This document shows, in pieces, positions 14,576 to 18,373 of a stretch of 18,373 nucleotides of DNA; positions within the stretch are counted from its first letter, which is position 1; every line of letters begins with the position of its first letter. Made by a program: the position numbers and the translations under genes. Source of the stretch: PKWO01 sp036384915 (GTDB lineage Bacteria; Pseudomonadota; Gammaproteobacteria; Burkholderiales; Burkholderiaceae_D); NCBI GenBank assembly GCA_036384915.1, contig DASVLJ010000013.1:1-18373 (forward strand). The letters run 5' to 3'. The notes below the pieces were generated by a model. The model was given only the letters and a program-made list of their open reading frames with translations, ran no database searches and was not told the DNA's origin.

Positions 14576-14610
14576 CTTGCCGATTTTCACATCCATCGAC
14601 AAGGCAAGAA

Positions 14611-16830
14611 ATGACACACGACCTTTCTCAAAAGTTATTGACCCGCGCCGTGCAAACAGCCGTCGCCACGATATACATGGGCGCCGGCATCGCCGCCTGG
14701 GCGAATCCTGCAGACGCTGCCGACGCCGGTGCGAATCCCGGTTCAAGCGATTCGCAAGTCATCACCATCAGCAGCGCGAAAGAAGCCAAGGCCGCCGAAG
14801 GCTCGCCCTCACAAGTGTCGCTCGACGCGATCCAGCCGCAATCGATCGTCGGCCAGCGCACGATTGAAGAAAATTCTTTTGCCGGCTCCAACTATGCCGA
14901 CATCGTCAACTGGACGCCTTCGGTGTTTTCGGTCGATCCGAACGGCTCGGGTTTGATGGAAAGCCAAAGCCTGACCATACGCGGCTTCCAGGACGGCCAA
15001 TACAACGTCACCTTCGACGGCATCCCATGGGGCGACTCGAACGACTTCACGCACCATTCCACGGTTTACTTCATGCCGCAGGACCTGGGCAGCATCAGCG
15101 TCGATCGCGGTCCGGGCGATGCCGGCACCGTCGGCAACGCCACTTTCGGCGGTTCGATTGCCCTGAATTCCAAGGACACGACGGCCACGCGCCAGGGCTT
15201 GCTCTACGGTTCCTACGGTTCCTGGGCCACGGGCTTGCTCGGTGTGGAATACAACAGCGGCACGCTGGCCGGCTTCAACGATTCGCGCATCTACGTCAGC
15301 CTGAAGGGGCTGCACTCGGACGGCTTTCTGACCGAGAGCGGCCAGACGCGTGAAAACCTCTTCTTCAAGATGGATACGCCCATCGCCCCTGCCACAACGC
15401 TGACCGTGGCCGCGATGTATAACCATACGCTGCAGCACGTGCCCAATGGCTCGACGCCGGAACAGCAAGCAGCCTACGGCTACAACTTCGGCTTGGTCAA
15501 CGATAACCAAAGCGAAGCCAACGCACCGTGGAACTACGATTGGCTGACGACGGATTTCGAATACGTCGGCTTCAAGAGCAAGCAGGACACCTGGACCTTC
15601 GACAACAAGCTTTATACCTATGCCTACTACCACTACGGTTATTACGGCATGAACACCGGCTCGGTCACGGCTGCGCAAACCGTGGCCGATGGCGGTACCA
15701 CCTTCGGGGCGACCGACGTGCCCGGCCTGCGCATGCATAACAACTACCGTTCCGTGGGCGATCTGTTCCGTGCCTCGGACCGTCTCGGCCCCGGCCTCCT
15801 TGAAACCGGCCTGTGGTACGACCACCAGCGCAACAACCGCTTCCAGCAGGATATCGACTGGACACTGGGCGGCACGCCCTATGCCGGCGAATCGAACGGC
15901 GGTTCGGTGCAGCGCTCGATGGAAAACACGCTGACTACTTTCCAGCCCTACGTGCAATACACGTGGAACGTCACCTCGGAATTTTCCGTCACGCCGGGCA
16001 TCAAGTACGATTCGTTCCGCCGCACCATCGATGCGCCGGTGAACCAGAAGACCGAAGTGCCTTATAGCGGCTCGGCCACCTGGAACAAGACCCTGCCTTC
16101 CATCATCGCACGCTTCACGCCGACCTCGAATCTGACACTGTATGCGCAGTACGCCGAAGGCTTCCTGGCACCGAACATGAACGTCTTCTACATGACTTCG
16201 CCCGATCTCGGATCGGTGAAGCCGACCACGACCAAGAACTACCAGGCCGGTGCCAACTTCGTCTCGGGCGACTTGGTATTGGGCGGCGACATCTACCACA
16301 TCGATTCGACCAATATCGCTTCGGCCACTGCTTGCCCGGCCGGCTTCACGGCTTGCGCCGCGCTCGTGCCCGGCGTGAAGTTCGACGGCGCGGAGCTAGA
16401 AGCCACGGTCAAGGTAGGCAACGGCGTCAGCCTGTACGGCAATATCGCGCGCAACAACTACACGACCTCGGACGGCTCAGTGTTGCAAAATACGCCCAAG
16501 ACCAATGGCGCGCTCGGTGTGATCTACCAGGCTGGCGGCCTGTATGCCTCGCTGCTCGACAAATACGTCGGCCCGCGCTGGAGCAATGTCGACGTCAACG
16601 GCAACCCCCTCCCGTTCTCCGGCTATAGCGTGGCCGACCTTGACGTGAGCTACAGGTTTGCCGAATGGAAGCCATTTGGAGCCGGCGGCGCCAAGCTCTC
16701 GGCCAAGATCGGCAATCTGTTCGACCGCGAAGGCGATTTCGCCTCGCTTAATTCCGACGTCGGCGGCAATCCGCTGTATTACGTCATCCCAAAACGCAAC
16801 TACGAACTCAGCCTCGCGGTACCGTTCTGA
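14611..16830 (+). CDS. TonB-dependent outer-membrane receptor
   Basis: A 739-residue outer-membrane protein for energised uptake of a large nutrient or metal chelate. Signal peptide at 1-31 (ends AGIAAWA). A TonB-box-like stretch SQVITIS lies at about 48-54. The plug domain is clear: YADIVNWTPSVFSVDPNG, LTIRGFQDGQYNVTFDGIPW (121-140) and VDRGPGDAGTVGNATFGGSIAL (164-185). The rest is an aromatic-rich 22-strand-type barrel with LYAQYAEGFLAPN, the typical GNLFDREGDF near the end, and a C-terminal Phe (LSLAVPF) recognised by the BAM machinery. The frame opens at 14548, but ATG 14611 has AAGG six bases upstream and begins the signal peptide. No Fur box, sigma regulator or transporter partner adjoins it, so the substrate cannot be assigned. 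Confidence 0.92.
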   Translation: MTHDLSQKLLTRAVQTAVATIYMGAGIAAWANPADAADAGANPGSSDSQVITISSAKEAKAAEGSPSQVSLDAIQPQSIVGQRTIEENSFAGSNYADIVNWTPSVFSVDPNGSGLMESQSLTIRGFQDGQYNVTFDGIPWGDSNDFTHHSTVYFMPQDLGSISVDRGPGDAGTVGNATFGGSIALNSKDTTATRQGLLYGSYGSWATGLLGVEYNSGTLAGFNDSRIYVSLKGLHSDGFLTESGQTRENLFFKMDTPIAPATTLTVAAMYNHTLQHVPNGSTPEQQAAYGYNFGLVNDNQSEANAPWNYDWLTTDFEYVGFKSKQDTWTFDNKLYTYAYYHYGYYGMNTGSVTAAQTVADGGTTFGATDVPGLRMHNNYRSVGDLFRASDRLGPGLLETGLWYDHQRNNRFQQDIDWTLGGTPYAGESNGGSVQRSMENTLTTFQPYVQYTWNVTSEFSVTPGIKYDSFRRTIDAPVNQKTEVPYSGSATWNKTLPSIIARFTPTSNLTLYAQYAEGFLAPNMNVFYMTSPDLGSVKPTTTKNYQAGANFVSGDLVLGGDIYHIDSTNIASATACPAGFTACAALVPGVKFDGAELEATVKVGNGVSLYGNIARNNYTTSDGSVLQNTPKTNGALGVIYQAGGLYASLLDKYVGPRWSNVDVNGNPLPFSGYSVADLDVSYRFAEWKPFGAGGAKLSAKIGNLFDREGDFASLNSDVGGNPLYYVIPKRNYELSLAVPF

Positions 16831-16837
16831 TCCGATT

Positions 16838-16860
16838 CGGGCGGTGCAGAGTACCGCCCG
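16838..16860 (+). terminator. Hairpin after the receptor gene, possible terminator
   Basis: CGGGCGGT (16838-16845), loop GCAGAGT, ACCGCCCG (16853-16860): a perfect 8-bp GC-rich stem starting seven bases after the receptor stop. No U-run follows on either strand, so termination efficiency is uncertain. Confidence 0.45.
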
Positions 16861-16973
16861 GCAAGCTTGCACTTAGGTGGTGTATTTCAAGCCGGCGGGG
16901 CCTTGGCCTGTCCGGCTTGCTTTTTGGGGGAGCAACTGCGCAAGCGGTCTGATGCAGCACAATGGGAACTTGT

Positions 16974-17001
16974 CCGGACGCGTGCCATACTAACCGGACG
17001 C
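16974..17001. promoter_or_regulatory. CCGGACGC direct repeats before the beta-propeller gene
   Basis: CCGGACGC occurs at 16974-16981 and 16994-17001. The 20-base spacing places both on the same face of the helix, bracketing a -10-like CATACT (16986-16991). Candidate regulator site; no regulator can be named. Confidence 0.3.
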
Positions 17002-17032
17002 AATACTTTCCTCAATCAACCGAACACGCCCG

Positions 17033-18169
17033 ATGCGCAAATTATTGACGGTCCTGTCCACCGTGGCGATCCTTGCCGCAGCCGCCGCGACTGCCGCGTT
17101 TTATTGGTTGCCGCTGCCCGCTTGTGAATTGGGCGTCTATACCGAACCGGCGGACTTCCTGATCGCGCCGGATGGCCAATATGCCTACCTGAGTGACCGC
17201 ATTGCGCCGCGCCTGCTGGTATTTTCCCTGGCCGATAATCGCCTGGCAGCAAACCTGCCCTTGCCTGCGGCGGCGGGCGATATGGCGCTGAGCCGAGATG
17301 GCGCCAATGCCTACCTGTTGTCCGCCAAGGCGGACGGCACCGTCTTTGTCGTCAATACCGCCAGCAGGAAGGTGGAGCGCAATATCGAACTTGGCGGCAA
17401 ACCAACGGGCCTGGCTGTGAGTGCCGACGGCAGTCGGCTCTTTACCGTGCAATCCGCGACGCAAAGGCTGGTTGCGCTGGACAGTAGCACTGGCAAGCCC
17501 GTAGCGAACACGCCTTTCCAATGCACGGCGTGCAGCATGATGCTGACGGCGGACGGCAAATCGCTCGTCGTCGGCCAGGCGCATGGGATCGCCGTGTTCG
17601 ATGCAAAAAACCTGGCTGTGTCAATGAAGCAGGAGTCAAACGAACAGCTCACGCATTTCGCGTTAAGCCCGGACGGCAAGACAATCGCGTATTCCTTCGC
17701 CGGGCACAATCCCGGCGTGCGTTTTCTCGACCTTGCCGGTGGCGGCGTCGAAACGCGCGCCACCATGGGACAGGTCGGCGAGTTGGCTTTCAGTGCGGAC
17801 GGCGCCAGCGTGATCGCTTCCGACGTGAAAATGCCGCTAGAGGAACGCGGCAGCCTGTCCTTCATGCCGGCCCATATCCCGCAGGAAGTGAAGGGCGCCA
17901 TCGTACCTTCCGTTCCGCCGGACCGCAGCACCACGTTCACGCTGGACAAATTCCCGCATGCGATTGCGATTGACGCCAGGCGCGATCGCATCGATGTGGT
18001 CGCGATGCCCGACAAAGGCTTGCCGATGCTTGAGGTGCTTGACGGGGCGACGCGCAGGATGGTGGCGCAAATGCCGGTGCCGGATGCGAAGACGCGGTGG
18101 GACGAGTTTGCCGCCTGGCGGAACAAAATGCTGCGCCCGAACGCATCCAATTGCCGTCCACCGCTGTAG
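17033..18169 (+). CDS. Membrane-anchored or exported YVTN-type beta-propeller protein
   Basis: A 378-residue protein with a hydrophobic N-terminus (about 4-27, LLTVLSTVAILAAAAATAAFYW) that is a signal peptide or anchor. The body shows repeated blade motifs with xxDGxxxY/V turns: APDGQYAYLSD, SRDGANAYLLS, SADGSRLFTVQ, TADGKSLVVG, SPDGKTIAYSF and SADGASVIASD. A seven-bladed propeller of the YVTN/lactonase-like type is likely. A CTAC motif sits at about 165-168. Such proteins bind partners or ligands in the periplasm; no catalytic signature is visible, so no function is assigned. No clear Shine-Dalgarno precedes ATG 17033. It is 202 bases after the receptor gene on the same strand, with a hairpin between, so it is probably a separate transcript. 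Confidence 0.8.
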   Translation: MRKLLTVLSTVAILAAAAATAAFYWLPLPACELGVYTEPADFLIAPDGQYAYLSDRIAPRLLVFSLADNRLAANLPLPAAAGDMALSRDGANAYLLSAKADGTVFVVNTASRKVERNIELGGKPTGLAVSADGSRLFTVQSATQRLVALDSSTGKPVANTPFQCTACSMMLTADGKSLVVGQAHGIAVFDAKNLAVSMKQESNEQLTHFALSPDGKTIAYSFAGHNPGVRFLDLAGGGVETRATMGQVGELAFSADGASVIASDVKMPLEERGSLSFMPAHIPQEVKGAIVPSVPPDRSTTFTLDKFPHAIAIDARRDRIDVVAMPDKGLPMLEVLDGATRRMVAQMPVPDAKTRWDEFAAWRNKMLRPNASNCRPPL

Positions 18170-18220
18170 GACGAGTATCCTGCGAATAAAAACCAAATCG
18201 CAGTAAACCTGGCTAGGAGT

Positions 18221-18373
18221 CTGCACGGCAGAACGAGTCGAAGCGAAATGGGTGGGAAAAGAGCCCAATTTGGCCTCGCTTTTGAGGACTGTAGCCGTAG
18301 CTACAGCCGGAAAAACGGGGGCAAAGTGGGACTTTTCTCCATCCATTGCAGCCGACTCGCTTCTGCCGCGCAG
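18221..18373. repeat. 153-bp giant imperfect palindrome at the window end (MITE/REP-like)
   Basis: The left arm (from 18221) and the reverse complement of the right arm (from 18373) share, in order, CTGC.CGGCAGAA, CGAGTCG, AATGG.TGG, GAAAAG, CCCA.TTTG and CTGTAGC. The centre is a perfect hairpin, CTGTAGC-CGTA-GCTACAG (18289-18306). The whole piece folds on itself with few bulges. It lies 51 bases after a stop codon, has no coding frame, and may continue beyond the window. A non-autonomous transposable element or large structured RNA is the likely nature. Confidence 0.65.

Noticed and set aside
14404..14610. Fur box upstream of the TonB-dependent receptor
   Set aside because: No stretch resembles the GATAAT-type Fur repeat; the inverted repeat there has a different sequence.
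14809..16299. Minus-strand open frame of 496 codons inside the TonB receptor gene
   Set aside because: It lies opposite clear plug and barrel motifs. Its composition is typical of an antisense shadow and no ribosome site or domain is seen.
1..18373. CRISPR array, tRNA, rRNA, transposase or phage genes
   Set aside because: No regularly spaced repeats, no cloverleaf or rRNA-like segments, and no such proteins were found on either strand.

Overview
The window is a high-GC, gene-dense piece of a bacterial chromosome. Several proteins resemble, from memory, their Escherichia coli counterparts (cystine transporter TcyJ/TcyL/TcyN, LysA, LysR). Others are typical of Betaproteobacteria: a DUF4214-plus-sedolisin lipoprotein, a LiaF-like/LytTR operon, and a Ser/Thr kinase with a cyclic-nucleotide domain. 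The best guess is a member of the Burkholderiales, probably Oxalobacteraceae (Massilia, Duganella or Janthinobacterium type). This is inferred from gene content, not measured.

Layout. Positions 1-3326 (minus) hold the start of one DUF4214 lipoprotein gene, cut by the window edge, and behind it a full paralogue carrying a C-terminal S53 (sedolisin) peptidase. From 3635 to 5884 (plus) there is a compact three-gene L-cystine ABC importer operon, preceded by a 300-base region rich in palindromes and a perfect TATAAT box. From 8143 back to 5969 (minus) come a membrane-anchored cupin, a Ser/Thr protein kinase with a cNMP-binding domain, and a small lipoprotein, closed by a factor-independent terminator. 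From 11167 back to 8263 (minus) is a tight four-gene operon: two LiaI/LiaF-like membrane proteins, a LytS-type histidine kinase and a LytTR response regulator, probably an envelope-stress sensing module. A lone secreted protein of unknown function lies at 11869-11318.

Next, lysA (minus) and lysR (plus) are divergent, the same arrangement as in E. coli. Their AT-rich intergenic region holds nested palindromes and a probable promoter for a leaderless lysR transcript. Positions 14611-16830 encode a TonB-dependent outer-membrane receptor, and 17033-18169 a membrane-anchored or exported beta-propeller protein, both on plus.

Between genes there are two very large imperfect palindromes, 11904-12040 and 18221-18373. 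They look like dispersed MITE/REP-type elements or structured RNA and are the least explained parts of the window. No tRNA, rRNA, CRISPR array, transposase or phage gene was seen.
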